Shown here one piece after another: positions 43,849 to 53,626 of a stretch of DNA of 64,000 nucleotides (positions are counted from its first letter, which is position 1; each line of letters begins with the position of its first letter). The notes below the pieces were generated by a model that was not told the origin of the DNA, made no database searches, and saw nothing but the letters and a program-made list of their open reading frames with translations. A program made the position numbers and the translations under genes. This stretch comes from Armatimonadota bacterium (GTDB lineage Bacteria > Armatimonadota > Fimbriimonadia > Fimbriimonadales > Fimbriimonadaceae), in assembly GCA_018268315.1 (NCBI GenBank), contig JAFDWU010000004.1, positions 188,159 to 252,158 on the forward strand, given 5' to 3'.

Positions 43849-46485
43849 ATGCCCGAACGCTATAACCCAGCCGAGTTTGAATCCAAATGGCAAGCTCGGT
43901 GGAAAGAAGCTGACCTGTTCAAGACCGTAGAAGACTCGGATAAACCGAAGTTCTACGGCCTTGATTTCTTCCCCTACCCAAGCGGGGCAGGTCTTAGCGT
44001 CGGCCATTGCCGTAACTACATACCCACCGACGTTCTGTGCCGCATGAAGCGGATGCAAGGCTACAGCGTCCTGCATCCGATGGGCTTTGACGCCTTCGGC
44101 CTACCCGCCGAGAACGAGGCGATAACCACCAAGAGCCACCCGGAGCCGATGGTTCACAAATATGGCCTGAACTACCGGCGGCAGATGGACCTGATTGGCG
44201 TGAGCTACGATTGGTCCCGCTCGTTCTGGAGCTCCGACCCCAATTACTACAAGTGGACCCAATGGATTTTCGAGCAGCTCTTCAAGAGCGGCCTTGCCTA
44301 TCGCCGCCTCGCGGCTGTGAACTGGGATCCGGTCGATAAGACCGTGCTTGCCGACGAGGAAATCGTCGGTGGACGGGCAGAGCGCAGCGGCGCGCTCGTT
44401 GAAAAACGCTTCATTCCGCAGTGGTTCTTCAAGATCACCGAATACGCGCAGCGGCTCATCGACGATCTCGACACCGTCGATTGGCCGGAAGGCATCAAGC
44501 AGCAGCAACGCAACTGGATCGGCAGAAGCGAAGGCTGCCAGTTCCAGATGGAGATCGCGGCTGGGCAGGACAGCCCCGGAGAGGGCTTGCAGATTAAGGA
44601 GCGCACGCCGGTTTTCGAGGTCTTCACCACCCGAATCGATACCGTTTTCGGCATGACGTTCTGCGTCCTCGCGCCTGAGCATCCGCTGATGGATCAGGTC
44701 GTAAAGATGGCATGCCGCGAACACGCCCGACGCATCGAGGAGTATCGGGAAGCCGCGAAGCGGCTCAGCGAGAACGACCGCCTTGCCACCACCCGCGAGA
44801 AGACGGGCGTGTTCACTGGCCTTTACGCCATCAACCCGTTCAACAAGCAGCAGGTCCCAATCTGGATCGCCGACTACGTACTGGCAACCTACGGAACCGG
44901 CGCGATCATGGCAGTGCCTGGCCACGATGACCGCGATTTCGAGTTCGCCACCAAGTTTGGAATCGATGTCGTCCCCGTCATCAGCCCCGGCGCGGGCATC
45001 GAGCCACCCCTTCCCTTCGTGACCAAGGACGGCTTCCTTATCAACTCGGGCAGCTACACGGGTCTGGCGGTCGCGGAAGCCCAAGAGAAGCTCGGCATCT
45101 GGCTGGAAGACCGCGGCCTTGGTCAGCGAAAGATTCAGTACCGTCTGCGGGACTGGCTCATCAGCCGCCAGCGATACTGGGGCTGCCCCATCCCGATCAT
45201 CCACACCAAGGATGGCGAGATGGAGCCGGTTCCCGAAAGCCAACTGCCGGTATTGCTGCCAAGCGTTGAAAGCTATGCGCCCGGCGACGATGGCAGCAGT
45301 CCACTAGCGCAGGTTGCGGAGTTTGTGAACTGCACCGACGCCGATGGCCGCCTCGGCCAGCGCGAAACCGACACGATGGGCGGCTTTGCTTGCAGCTCGT
45401 GGTACTTCCTGCGCTTCTGCGATCCATTCAACGATAAGCAGCCCTGGAATCCCGAGATTGCCAACTACTGGATGCCGGTGGATTGCTACGTGGGCGGCGC
45501 GGAGCACGCCGTCATGCACCTGCTTTACGCCCGCTTTTGGACCAAGTTCCTGCACGATCAGGGTCTGGTCAAGGCCACGGAACCGTTCCAGCGACTGATG
45601 AACCAGGGTCAGGTGCTGTCCTACACTCCGTTCCGCAAACCACGGGCGGATGAGAAGCTGGATATCGGCGAAGACGGCATCCTCATCACGAAGGAAGAAG
45701 CGGCGAAGCTGCCCAAGGACCAGGTCTTCTACAAGTGGGTGCGCATGAGCAAATCGCGCCGCAACGTGGTGACCCCGGACGAGGTCGTGGCCGAGCATGG
45801 CGCGGACGCCCTGCGCGTGTTCCTGTTATTCGTTGCGCCGTTCAGCCAGGACGTCCAGTGGAACACAGAAAGCGTTACCGGCGCGGTCCGGTTCCTGAAT
45901 CGAGTTTTCCGCCTGGTGGACGAGCTGCTGCCGTTCTACAACCGCGAGTGGCATGCGTACATCGACATGTACGAGGCGACCGGCGTCGCCAAGGAACTGC
46001 GGCGACGAACGCATCAGACGATCAAGAAATCGAGTGAGGACATTGAGCGCTTCGCGTTCAACACCTACATTTCGGCGATGATGACCTACGTGAACGAGCT
46101 TGGCGATCTGCTGAAGAAAGCGGAGGACACGCCGGAGTTCAAGCTTGCCGCCAGCGAGGCGCTGGAATCCCTGATCCTGCTGCTTGCGCCAGCCGCGCCG
46201 CACTCAGGCGACGAACTGTGGGAGTACATCGGCAACCAGGGCTTCACGTTCGAGCTTGAGTGGCCAACGTTCGACCCGGCTCTAGCTATTGAGGACGTGG
46301 TCACGATTGCGGTGCAGGTGAACGGCAAACTGCGAGACACTTTGGAGCTTCCGGCCGGAGTCACAAACGAAGACATCGAGGCCGCCGCCCGCGCCTCAAG
46401 CAAGGTTGCCCAGCACTTGGAAGGCAAGGAAGTCCGCAAGGTCGTCATCGTGCCCGGCAAGCTGGCAAACTTCGTTGTGGCTTAG
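43849..46485 (+). CDS. leuS: Leucyl-tRNA synthetase
   Basis: This 878-residue class I synthetase charges tRNA-Leu. The HIGH-equivalent is 'YPSGAGLSVGHCRNYIPTDV' (SVGH), the KMSKS loop reads RMSKSRRNVVTPDEVV, and the connective editing domain (about residues 225-420, with 'VFTTRIDTVFGMTF' and 'MAVPGHDDRDFEFA') is intact. The C-terminal anticodon-binding and tail domains are present. Length is normal for bacterial LeuRS. TAAACT sits 9 bases before the ATG. Confidence 0.98.
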   Translation: MPERYNPAEFESKWQARWKEADLFKTVEDSDKPKFYGLDFFPYPSGAGLSVGHCRNYIPTDVLCRMKRMQGYSVLHPMGFDAFGLPAENEAITTKSHPEPMVHKYGLNYRRQMDLIGVSYDWSRSFWSSDPNYYKWTQWIFEQLFKSGLAYRRLAAVNWDPVDKTVLADEEIVGGRAERSGALVEKRFIPQWFFKITEYAQRLIDDLDTVDWPEGIKQQQRNWIGRSEGCQFQMEIAAGQDSPGEGLQIKERTPVFEVFTTRIDTVFGMTFCVLAPEHPLMDQVVKMACREHARRIEEYREAAKRLSENDRLATTREKTGVFTGLYAINPFNKQQVPIWIADYVLATYGTGAIMAVPGHDDRDFEFATKFGIDVVPVISPGAGIEPPLPFVTKDGFLINSGSYTGLAVAEAQEKLGIWLEDRGLGQRKIQYRLRDWLISRQRYWGCPIPIIHTKDGEMEPVPESQLPVLLPSVESYAPGDDGSSPLAQVAEFVNCTDADGRLGQRETDTMGGFACSSWYFLRFCDPFNDKQPWNPEIANYWMPVDCYVGGAEHAVMHLLYARFWTKFLHDQGLVKATEPFQRLMNQGQVLSYTPFRKPRADEKLDIGEDGILITKEEAAKLPKDQVFYKWVRMSKSRRNVVTPDEVVAEHGADALRVFLLFVAPFSQDVQWNTESVTGAVRFLNRVFRLVDELLPFYNREWHAYIDMYEATGVAKELRRRTHQTIKKSSEDIERFAFNTYISAMMTYVNELGDLLKKAEDTPEFKLAASEALESLILLLAPAAPHSGDELWEYIGNQGFTFELEWPTFDPALAIEDVVTIAVQVNGKLRDTLELPAGVTNEDIEAAARASSKVAQHLEGKEVRKVVIVPGKLANFVVA

Positions 46486-46489
46486 AGGC

Positions 46490-46495
46490 TAGACT
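46490..46495 (+). promoter_or_regulatory. -10 box of the GT4 gene, leaderless spacing
   Basis: TAGACT, 6 bases before ATG 46502, in the 16-base gap after leuS. Its -35 region would lie in the end of leuS. Confidence 0.45.
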
Positions 46496-46501
46496 ATCGC
46501 C

Positions 46502-47875
46502 ATGCGGATCATGATGCTTTCGTGGGAGTACCCGCCACGCATTGTTGGCGGCATCAGCCCCCACGTGTACGAGCTATCTCAGCAGCTTGCAAAGCTCGGC
46601 GTGGAAATCCACGTAATCACGAAAGCAACCCCGCTTGCGCCGATCGAAGAGATTGAGCCGAGCGGCGTCCATGTCCATCGCGTACAGCCAACGGAGCATC
46701 CGAACGACTTTATTCACGAAATTCAACTTTTGAATGACGCGACCGAATTGAAGGTTCGCCAGCTTTTAGAGGAATCGCTGCCAACCGGCACCCCCACCAT
46801 CTTCCACGCTCACGACTGGCTCAGTTTGGACTCCGCCCGCGACTTGAAATATGAATACAGCCTGCCGCTGGTAGCCACCATTCACGCCACGGAGGAGGGC
46901 CGCCATGGAGGCATCTTCAACGACACCTCGCGGTACATCCACGAGCAGGAGTATTGGCTGACCTACGAGGCGTGGCGGGTGATCGTGTGCACCCATTTCA
47001 TGAAGGGTGAGATTCAGCGCAGCTTCAATTGCCCCGCGGACAAGATCGACGTTATCTTTAACGGCGTTGACCCCGCCAAGTTCCAGTTTGAGTGGTCGGC
47101 GGAAGGACGCGCGGCGCGAAGAGCCCAGCTTGCCAAGCCCGACGAGCAGATTGTCATCTACGTGGGCCGCTTCGTGCGCGAGAAGGGCATCCAGGTGCTG
47201 CTGAACTGCGCGAGCGCAGTGCTTGCCCGCCGGCCCAAGACCAAGTTTGTCATCGTTGGCGGCGGGGCGAGAGATCGCTTCGAGAAGTTCGTTGAGTGGG
47301 CGGGGCTATCGGACAACGTCGTGTTTACGGGCTTTCAGTCTAACCGGCCCTTGCATGAGCTTTACCGCTGCGCCGATGTAGCGGTCTTCCCTTCCCTGTA
47401 CGAGCCGTTTGGCATCGTTGCCTTGGAGGCAATGGCGGCGGGAGTTCCCGTGGTCGCCAGTGACGCGGGCGGCCTAAGAGAAGTGGTCGTGCATGACTAC
47501 ACCGGTACTTCCAGCTATGCCAACGACCCCGAATCTCTGGCATGGGCGATCCTGCGCGTCTTAGAAGATCCGGTACGCGCCAAGAACCTGAACGAGTGCG
47601 CTCAGGGTCGCCTAGGAACTGATTTCAACTGGGCAAACATCGCCGCCCAAACGCTAGAAGTTTACGAGCGTGTGTGGAGCGAGTTCTTGAGCTCCTACTG
47701 GGCGGATCGAACGCTGTGGCCGGTCTCACCAGGCGCGGAGGAGCGGGCAAGGACGAGGGAATTTGCCGTCAGTCACGTTGGCAACCGGCCAAGGCCGATG
47801 GTCAACACCAGCGAGGGCGTGCCGCTTGAATTTGAGCACGAAGAGGTTGAAAAGGCAGGCAGGGGCGAAATCTAG
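46502..47875 (+). CDS. GT4-family glycosyltransferase (glycogen-synthase-like)
   Basis: This 457-residue GT-B enzyme has the N-terminal 'MRIMMLSWEYPPRIVGGISPHVYELSQQLAKLGVEIHVIT' (the WEYPP-x-xGG-x-x-xHV signature of glycogen-synthase-like GT4/GT5 enzymes) and 'DWLSLDSARDL'. The C-terminal half has the GT4 core 'VIFNGVDPAKF', 'YVGRFVREKGIQVLL' and 'VFPSLYEPFGIVALEAMAAGVPVVASDAGGLREVV' (E-x7-E). About 55 residues after the fold end are low-complexity. The sugar and acceptor are not predictable; alpha-glucan synthesis or maltose-1-P elongation are possibilities. The stop interlocks with marR (CTAG). Confidence 0.92.
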   Translation: MRIMMLSWEYPPRIVGGISPHVYELSQQLAKLGVEIHVITKATPLAPIEEIEPSGVHVHRVQPTEHPNDFIHEIQLLNDATELKVRQLLEESLPTGTPTIFHAHDWLSLDSARDLKYEYSLPLVATIHATEEGRHGGIFNDTSRYIHEQEYWLTYEAWRVIVCTHFMKGEIQRSFNCPADKIDVIFNGVDPAKFQFEWSAEGRAARRAQLAKPDEQIVIYVGRFVREKGIQVLLNCASAVLARRPKTKFVIVGGGARDRFEKFVEWAGLSDNVVFTGFQSNRPLHELYRCADVAVFPSLYEPFGIVALEAMAAGVPVVASDAGGLREVVVHDYTGTSSYANDPESLAWAILRVLEDPVRAKNLNECAQGRLGTDFNWANIAAQTLEVYERVWSEFLSSYWADRTLWPVSPGAEERARTREFAVSHVGNRPRPMVNTSEGVPLEFEHEEVEKAGRGEI

Positions 47876-48333
47876 GCTTGATGCCTGCGTCGCGGCTCCA
47901 TCGGAGCCGGCGCCCGCTCGGCAAGGAACGTCAGGCCGTCCAGCAACGCAAGCAGCTGATCTTCCGGCATCACCCGCAGCAGCTTCTCAGCCGCCGCTTG
48001 GCGCGCCGCCGCTCGGCGTTCGGAAAGCGCCTTCCCTTCGGCGCTCACGGTAAGGATTCTCACTCGGCGATCATTGGGGTCAGGCTCGATATCGATAAGC
48101 CCGGCTGCTTGCAGGCGAGTCATGTGCTGGGAGATGGCGCCTAGGGTCAACCCATGAATCTCGGCGAGATCGCTTGCTGAAACCGGACCACCCTCGATGG
48201 ATCTAAAGATACGAATCTGGCTGACGGAAAGCCACCCGAGGGGGTCTTCAGCGCCATGGAACAGAGCCCGGAGGGAGAGCGGGATGAGTTGCTCCAACCT
48301 AATTGCGGCCTCTCTCAGTTTGTCAGTGTCCAT
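47872..48333 (-). CDS. MarR-family transcriptional regulator
   Basis: This 153-residue protein has a winged helix: 'LGWLSVSQIRIFRSIEGGPVSASDLAEIHGLTLGAISQHMTRLQAAGLIDIEPDPNDRRVRILTVSAEGKAL', with the MarR wing D-x-R-D/R-x-x-x-L-T-x-x-G. It is the third gene of a run HlyD-RND-MarR and overlaps the RND stop by 11 bases, so it is probably an autoregulated efflux repressor. The start ATG 48333 is inside the RND stop region. A palindrome at 53268-53278 upstream of the run is a candidate operator. Confidence 0.9.
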   Translation of the reverse strand: MDTDKLREAAIRLEQLIPLSLRALFHGAEDPLGWLSVSQIRIFRSIEGGPVSASDLAEIHGLTLGAISQHMTRLQAAGLIDIEPDPNDRRVRILTVSAEGKALSERRAAARQAAAEKLLRVMPEDQLLALLDGLTFLAERAPAPMEPRRRHQA

Positions 48334-51300
48334 CAATCTCTGATTTCGCTCCCACCGCCGCTACCGTTGGCTCAACCAACTGAGGACGAGCGAGATCTTT
48401 CTTCGGCGAGAAGCGCGAGGAAAGGTCATCAAAGAAAGTGTACACGGTTGGAACGATAAAGAGCGTTAGCAGAGTGGACGTTGCAAGCCCGCCAATCACC
48501 GCAGTTGCTAGCGGAACGTACAGTTCTGAACCTTGACCGAGTCCAGAAGCGAGCGGCATCATGCCCAAAATCGCGCAAATCGTTGTCATCAAAATTGGTC
48601 TCAACCGCGTGGGGCCAGCAGTCAGAATGGCGTCATGACGGGTCATGCCCCGGGCACGCAACTGGTTCGTGTAATCCACGAGCAGAATGCCATTCTTCAC
48701 CACAATGCCGATGAGCATTAGGAGGCCAATGAATGCCGTCAGGCCAAACGAGCGGTTGGTGAGGAACAACGCCAGCACCAAGCCGATCGCGCACAGAGGA
48801 ACCGTGACAAGCACGATTAGCGGATAGATAAACGACTCGAACTGAGTGGCCAGTAGCATGTAGATCAAGGCGACGGCAAGGAAGACGGAAACGCCAAGCC
48901 CGGAGAACTCTTTCGCCTGGTTCTGCTGCTGGAATCCAAGCTCCCAGTGCACGGAGGGAGGGAACGTGAGCTTGTTTAGAGCCGCTTCGACGTCGGCCTG
49001 AACCTCGCCCGTGGGGCGATCTTGCACGTTGCCGGAAACCGTGATGAGGCGTTGACCCTTCTGACGCGAAATTTGGTTGGGACCAGTGCCGTAGACCGGT
49101 GATGCGAACTGACCGAGAGTGACCGCCGGGTGCTGGGCGGTTGCCGGCACCACGGTTAGGTCTTTAAGCTGCTCGGGGCTAAGGCGTAAGTCGCGGGCAA
49201 CCTGCACATAAATCGGATATTGGAAGCCGCCCTCCTGGAAGTAAGTGGACAGCTGCCCGTTCGTGGCGTTGGCGATAACATTTGCCGCAGCAAGGAACGA
49301 AACGCCAAGCGCCTGCGCCTTATCGCGATCAACATTCCACTGGATCTCCGGCAGGGCGTCCTGAACGTTGGTATCCACGTTCATCAAGCCCGGCACGGCC
49401 GACATCGCCCTCAGCACCTGCTGGGCGCTATTGTTTAGCTCGGTAAGGTCCTGCCCGTAGACGTCGATTGAAAAGCCGGTGTTGTTGCCAAGAATGTTCT
49501 GAACGATATCGAGCGGCTGAATAAGCACTCTTGCGCCCGGCGTATTTGCGAATTGCCGCTGGAGCCGCCGGATTACGGTTGCCGTATTAGATTTGCGGTT
49601 GTCTTTTAGCTTGATCGTTGCCGAGCCTTCCTGAGGGGCGCCGCCGCCCGCTCCGCGAAGCCCCACGTTGGCGCCTGCGCCTGCGAGTACGGTCTCGACA
49701 TCGGGATCCGCCAGCAGCTTCTTCTCAATGTCCAGCATCACGGTGTTCGTGGTATCCACCGGCGTGCCGATGGGCAGCTTGAGACGGACATTGATGTTGC
49801 CGGAATCGGATTGCGGGAGCTGTTCCTTGCCGACGAAGGGCCAGAGAACAGCCGCCAAAATAACGCAGAAAACGCCGCCAAGCACAACCTTGCCGCGGTG
49901 CCTAAGCGACCACTCCAAGCCGTTTCGATAGGCAGTATCCAAGTTGTGAAGCCACTGGCCGATGCGGTCGAATATCTTCGTCGTGCGGCTGAGCTTGACG
50001 TTGGGATCGCGCTCCTCCGGATGAGCCTCCTCGATGATGTCCTTCTCTTTGATCATCCGCGCAGAGAGCATCGGCACGATGGTAGTGGCATCAAGCAGCG
50101 AGATGCCGATGGAGAATACGACCACAAGCGCGAACTGGGTGAACACTTGCCCGGTCTGCCCGCTAAGCAGAAGCAAGGGCAGGAAGACGATCATGACGGT
50201 GAAGGTTGAAGCAAGGACCGCGGAGAAGATTTCATTCGTGCCGGTGACGGCGGCATCGGCCGCGCGCGAGCGATCCTTCTCGATGTGCCGGTAGATGTTT
50301 TCAAGCACGACGATGGCGTCGTCCACAATCAACCCGGTTGCCAGCGCGAGTCCGGCAAGCGAGATGGTGTTCAGCGTGAAGTGATAGAAGTACATCAGCG
50401 CGAATGTGGAGATGATGGAAATCGGGATCGAGAGGCCAACCACGAACGTGCTGCGAAGGTTGCGAAGGAAGAACGTGATGATGCCGATTGCGAGCACGGC
50501 GCCGATCAAAGCTGTCTGCTGAAGGTCTTTGATCGAATGCTCAATGAATGCGGACTGATCGTAGGTTGTGTCGAACTTGAGATCCGGATTGTTTGATTGC
50601 AGCCGATTAACGACCTCGCGCACGTTGCGCACGACTTCCACGGTGTTGGCATCGCTTTGCCGGGTTATGGAAAGGCTCAATGCCGGTTCTAGGTTTGAGC
50701 GAGTGTATGAGAGAATGTCCTGGCTGCCGTCGCGAACGTTGGCAATCTCCTTGAGCAAGACGGTCTTGCCGCCGTACGTTCCCATTGGCAGGTTACGCAT
50801 CTCATCCAGCGTCTTGAAGTAGCCAACGCTGCGAATGTTGTACTGAGTCTTGCCTTCTTGGGCAACGCCGGCAGGCTCGGTTACATTCTCTTCGGAAAGC
50901 CGCTTTGAGACGGCGGCGATGGAGAGGCCATGGGCCTCGAGCTTGGCGGGATCAACCTCGACCATGATGGCGCGGTCTTGGCCGCCGCCAACCGTAACCG
51001 CCGCTACCCCGCCCGCTGCTTCAATCTGGGGCGAGATCTCGTTTATGAGGCGCGAGCGCAGATGCGTGAGGTCCATCGTCTCGGAGCCGACCCCGTAAAT
51101 CAGAATCGGCAGGCTGGAAGGATCGAACTTGAAGATGTTGGGAACGGAAATCGTCGGGTCGCTCGGGAATCTTGATTGAGCTCGTTGGACCTGCTGCATC
51201 ACCTCGATCGAGGCTTGGTCAACGTTCACGCCGTAATTGAACTGGCATCGAACATTTGAACTTCCCAAGCTGGACGTTGAGCTGACGATGTTGAGGCCCT

Positions 51301-51523
51301 TAACCGCGCTAACCGCCGCTTCGATGGGCCGGGTGATTTGGGTCTCCATCTCACTGGGTCCGGTGTTGGGCCAGTTCACGTTGACAACAACGGTAGGGAT
51401 GTCGACCTTGGGCAGCAGATCGATCGGCAGGCGTTGAAGCAGAATCCAGCCTAACAGTACGAGGGCTGCGATGCGCATCGTCACCGCGACCGGACGGGTT
51501 ACCGCGAGTTTGCCGATGTTCAT
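48323..51523 (-). CDS. RND efflux transporter, AcrB/MexB-type (HAE family)
   Basis: This 1066-residue inner-membrane proton antiporter has 12 predicted helices with two large periplasmic loops. Familiar segments are 'PVAVTMRIAALVLLGWILLQRLPIDLLPKVDIPTVVV' at TM1, 'SLAGLALATGLIVDDAIVVLENIYRHIEK' (TM4 with the DD pair used in proton relay) and the repeat-half equivalent 'LIGIVVKNGILLVDYTNQLRARGMTRHDAIL'. It overlaps its adaptor gene by 4 bases and the marR start by 11. No outer-membrane TolC-like gene is nearby. Substrates are unknown. Confidence 0.97.
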   Translation of the reverse strand: MNIGKLAVTRPVAVTMRIAALVLLGWILLQRLPIDLLPKVDIPTVVVNVNWPNTGPSEMETQITRPIEAAVSAVKGLNIVSSTSSLGSSNVRCQFNYGVNVDQASIEVMQQVQRAQSRFPSDPTISVPNIFKFDPSSLPILIYGVGSETMDLTHLRSRLINEISPQIEAAGGVAAVTVGGGQDRAIMVEVDPAKLEAHGLSIAAVSKRLSEENVTEPAGVAQEGKTQYNIRSVGYFKTLDEMRNLPMGTYGGKTVLLKEIANVRDGSQDILSYTRSNLEPALSLSITRQSDANTVEVVRNVREVVNRLQSNNPDLKFDTTYDQSAFIEHSIKDLQQTALIGAVLAIGIITFFLRNLRSTFVVGLSIPISIISTFALMYFYHFTLNTISLAGLALATGLIVDDAIVVLENIYRHIEKDRSRAADAAVTGTNEIFSAVLASTFTVMIVFLPLLLLSGQTGQVFTQFALVVVFSIGISLLDATTIVPMLSARMIKEKDIIEEAHPEERDPNVKLSRTTKIFDRIGQWLHNLDTAYRNGLEWSLRHRGKVVLGGVFCVILAAVLWPFVGKEQLPQSDSGNINVRLKLPIGTPVDTTNTVMLDIEKKLLADPDVETVLAGAGANVGLRGAGGGAPQEGSATIKLKDNRKSNTATVIRRLQRQFANTPGARVLIQPLDIVQNILGNNTGFSIDVYGQDLTELNNSAQQVLRAMSAVPGLMNVDTNVQDALPEIQWNVDRDKAQALGVSFLAAANVIANATNGQLSTYFQEGGFQYPIYVQVARDLRLSPEQLKDLTVVPATAQHPAVTLGQFASPVYGTGPNQISRQKGQRLITVSGNVQDRPTGEVQADVEAALNKLTFPPSVHWELGFQQQNQAKEFSGLGVSVFLAVALIYMLLATQFESFIYPLIVLVTVPLCAIGLVLALFLTNRSFGLTAFIGLLMLIGIVVKNGILLVDYTNQLRARGMTRHDAILTAGPTRLRPILMTTICAILGMMPLASGLGQGSELYVPLATAVIGGLATSTLLTLFIVPTVYTFFDDLSSRFSPKKDLARPQLVEPTVAAVGAKSEIDGH

Positions 51524-53181
51524 GGAGTGCCTCTGCGCCCTCGCTGGCCACCGTTCTTTCCGGCAGCATCCGTGCTCGCCTTGCCATCGGCGCCAGCACC
51601 TTTTGCGTTCGGCAGGCGGACATCCATGCCGTCTCGCAACTTGACGTAGGACAGCGTGACCACGGTTTCACCCGGCTTCACTCCGTCAAGAATCTGGAAG
51701 CTCTTCCCGTCAGTCGCGCCAAGCTTGACAGTTCTAAGCTGAACCTTGTTGTCCGCGCCGACAACTGCGATAGTCGTCTTCCCGTCCGCATCCGTGAGCA
51801 CCGCTTCCTTTGGCGCTACCGCCTCAGCAGCAACGCGATTGAGGCTTACCGATGCCTTTCCGAACATGCCGGGCCGGAGCCCGTGGTCCGCGTTCGGAAT
51901 CCTGATTAGAACCGTAAATCGCCGGCTCAAAGCATCGGCGGAGGCGTTCGCATTTGCGACGGAACCGGTAAGGGGCACTGAGACGCCGTCAAGCGTAATG
52001 CTGACGGGCATTCCAACATAAATTTGAGGGCCAAACTCGATCGGGAACGAGGTTTGAAAGAAAAGCCAATCCAGCGACTGAACCTCGATGACGGGCTGGT
52101 TTGGAGTCGCCAGAGCGCCCGGATCTAAGTTCCTCGCGGTAACCGTGCCATCCACGGGAGACGACAGTTGCGTTTGGCTTACCGCGGCCTGGGCGAGATC
52201 AACCTGAGCCTGCGCGGCATTTACGGCGGAAGCAAGGGCGGCCAAATTCTCTTGATAGGCAGGCGTTTGGGAAAGATTTGCACGGGCGACGGTTACGCCG
52301 GACTGGGCTTGATTCGCCTTTGCCTTTGCGGCGGCGAGGTTTGAGGCCGCGGTCTTTGTAACGACACTAAGCTGGTTCCGCGCCGCCTTGACCTGGGCGT
52401 TTGCCGATTCCTTGCCCTGCAAGGCTGCGGCAACCTGTGCGGCAGCAACATCAACCGTGCGCTGCTGCGTGGTGTAGGCAGTTCTGGCGTTATCGAGCTC
52501 CTGGGCCGAAGAGAAGCCTTCTTCGAACAGGCTTTGGGTTCTGTCAAGGAGCGTCTTGGCGTTGTCGAGGCTGGCCCTCTCCTTCGCCTCGTTTGCCTTG
52601 GCGACGTTCACCTGAGCATCCGCGCTTGCGGCCCGTGAGATCGCGTCGTCGAGTTGAGCCTGAGCCTGCGCTACTAGCGAAGTGGCATTGCTTTGGGCGG
52701 CATTAAGGTCGGCTTGCGCGCTGTAAAGAGTTGCCTGGTTTTGATCGAGCTGCCCGGTTACGGTTGCACTGTTCGCACCCTGCTGCAATTTTGCCTGCGC
52801 CAAATGGAACCGGGCCTGAGCAAGATTCGCTTGCGCGTTGGCAAGGTTTGCCTTCGCTTCGGAAGGGTCGATACGAACCAGTATCTGTCCCGCCTTGACG
52901 GTATCGCCCACGCGAACGCCAAGGTAATCAATGCGACCGCTAGTCTTGGGCGATAGCTCGACGACGTTGGGAGATAGCAGCGATCCAACCCCATCAATCT
53001 TGTTCTCGATGATGCCTGGGACAACTTTGGTGACTTGTACGACCGCAGAGCGCGGCCCCGCCCCCTTCTTTAGGTTAGCGACCTCAGCTTGGCGTCCCAC
53101 CAAACGCCAAGCGACCAAACCGACCAGTAGGAGAAGCGGCAATCCAACGTAAAGCCACCTTCTCACGAAGCTACGCTCCAA
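51520..53181 (-). CDS. RND efflux periplasmic adaptor (HlyD/MFP family)
   Basis: This 553-residue adaptor begins with a membrane anchor (YVGLPLLLLVGLVAW). A lipoyl half-motif 'GRIDYLGVRVGDTVKAGQILVRIDPSEAKANLANAQANLAQ' leads into an unusually long Ala/Gln/Asn-rich coiled coil (about residues 105-300), then 'LSSPVDGTVTARNLDPGALA' (second half-motif), a beta-barrel and the membrane-proximal domain. The length of the hairpin exceeds that of AcrA. The C-terminal ~25 residues are Gly/Lys-rich. The TTG at 53181 is listed; GTG 53166 with GGAG 9 bases upstream is a strong alternative. Confidence 0.93.
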   Translation of the reverse strand: MERSFVRRWLYVGLPLLLLVGLVAWRLVGRQAEVANLKKGAGPRSAVVQVTKVVPGIIENKIDGVGSLLSPNVVELSPKTSGRIDYLGVRVGDTVKAGQILVRIDPSEAKANLANAQANLAQARFHLAQAKLQQGANSATVTGQLDQNQATLYSAQADLNAAQSNATSLVAQAQAQLDDAISRAASADAQVNVAKANEAKERASLDNAKTLLDRTQSLFEEGFSSAQELDNARTAYTTQQRTVDVAAAQVAAALQGKESANAQVKAARNQLSVVTKTAASNLAAAKAKANQAQSGVTVARANLSQTPAYQENLAALASAVNAAQAQVDLAQAAVSQTQLSSPVDGTVTARNLDPGALATPNQPVIEVQSLDWLFFQTSFPIEFGPQIYVGMPVSITLDGVSVPLTGSVANANASADALSRRFTVLIRIPNADHGLRPGMFGKASVSLNRVAAEAVAPKEAVLTDADGKTTIAVVGADNKVQLRTVKLGATDGKSFQILDGVKPGETVVTLSYVKLRDGMDVRLPNAKGAGADGKASTDAAGKNGGQRGRRGTP

Positions 53182-53267
53182 GAAAACTTTAGCACGTTAA
53201 ACAGTTATACACCTTTGAATTCGGAAAGTTCTGTTGGCTGGGACTTACCTCGTTAGAATTCCAGAAT

Positions 53268-53278
53268 TTCAATTTGAA
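53268..53278. promoter_or_regulatory. Palindrome upstream of the RND operon (MarR operator candidate)
   Basis: TTCAATTTGAA (perfect about a central T), within an AT-rich stretch that also has two AGAATT direct repeats at 53254-53267. MarR proteins bind short palindromes of this kind. It lies between the divergent adaptor and DUF5658 genes. Confidence 0.3.
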
Positions 53279-53317
53279 TGCCCGAAATGACAATTCTCCT
53301 GCTTAAATAGAGACGAG

Positions 53318-53626
53318 ATGGTCCGCCAATTTCGCTCAATCTGGTCGCTTGGGCTGCTGCTATGCGTGGGCGTTGTGGACCTTGCGACCACTGCGATGCT
53401 CTACCACATGGGTCTCATCCGAGAAATGAACCCACTGATGCGCGTTTTCTTAGACCACAGCGTCGCCGCATTCATCATTGCAAAAGGAGTGACGCTAGCT
53501 GTAGCGTCAGTGGTGATGTGGCGGCACGCCCGGCACGATCCAAAGTTCGTGTTCCGGGCATGCCTTTACGGCAGCGCCGCTTACATCTGCGTTTGGCTGA
53601 CCTGGTTCAATATCGGCCGGCTTTAG
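53318..53626 (+). CDS. Small membrane protein, DUF5658-like
   Basis: This 102-residue protein has three or four hydrophobic helices. 'VGVVDLATTAMLYHMGLIREMNPLMRVFLDHSVAAFIIAKGVTLAVAS' matches the DUF5658 pattern (D-x-x-x-T-x-x-x-x-x-G-x-x-E-x-NP-x-M then a conserved lysine in the third helix). Function is unknown. It is transcribed divergently from the RND operon and its stop interlocks with the aldehyde dehydrogenase gene (TTAG). Confidence 0.8.
   Translation: MVRQFRSIWSLGLLLCVGVVDLATTAMLYHMGLIREMNPLMRVFLDHSVAAFIIAKGVTLAVASVVMWRHARHDPKFVFRACLYGSAAYICVWLTWFNIGRL

Noticed and set aside
44101..45243. 380-residue minus-strand frame inside leuS
   Set aside because: It lies fully inside the confident leuS gene on the other strand, with no start signal.
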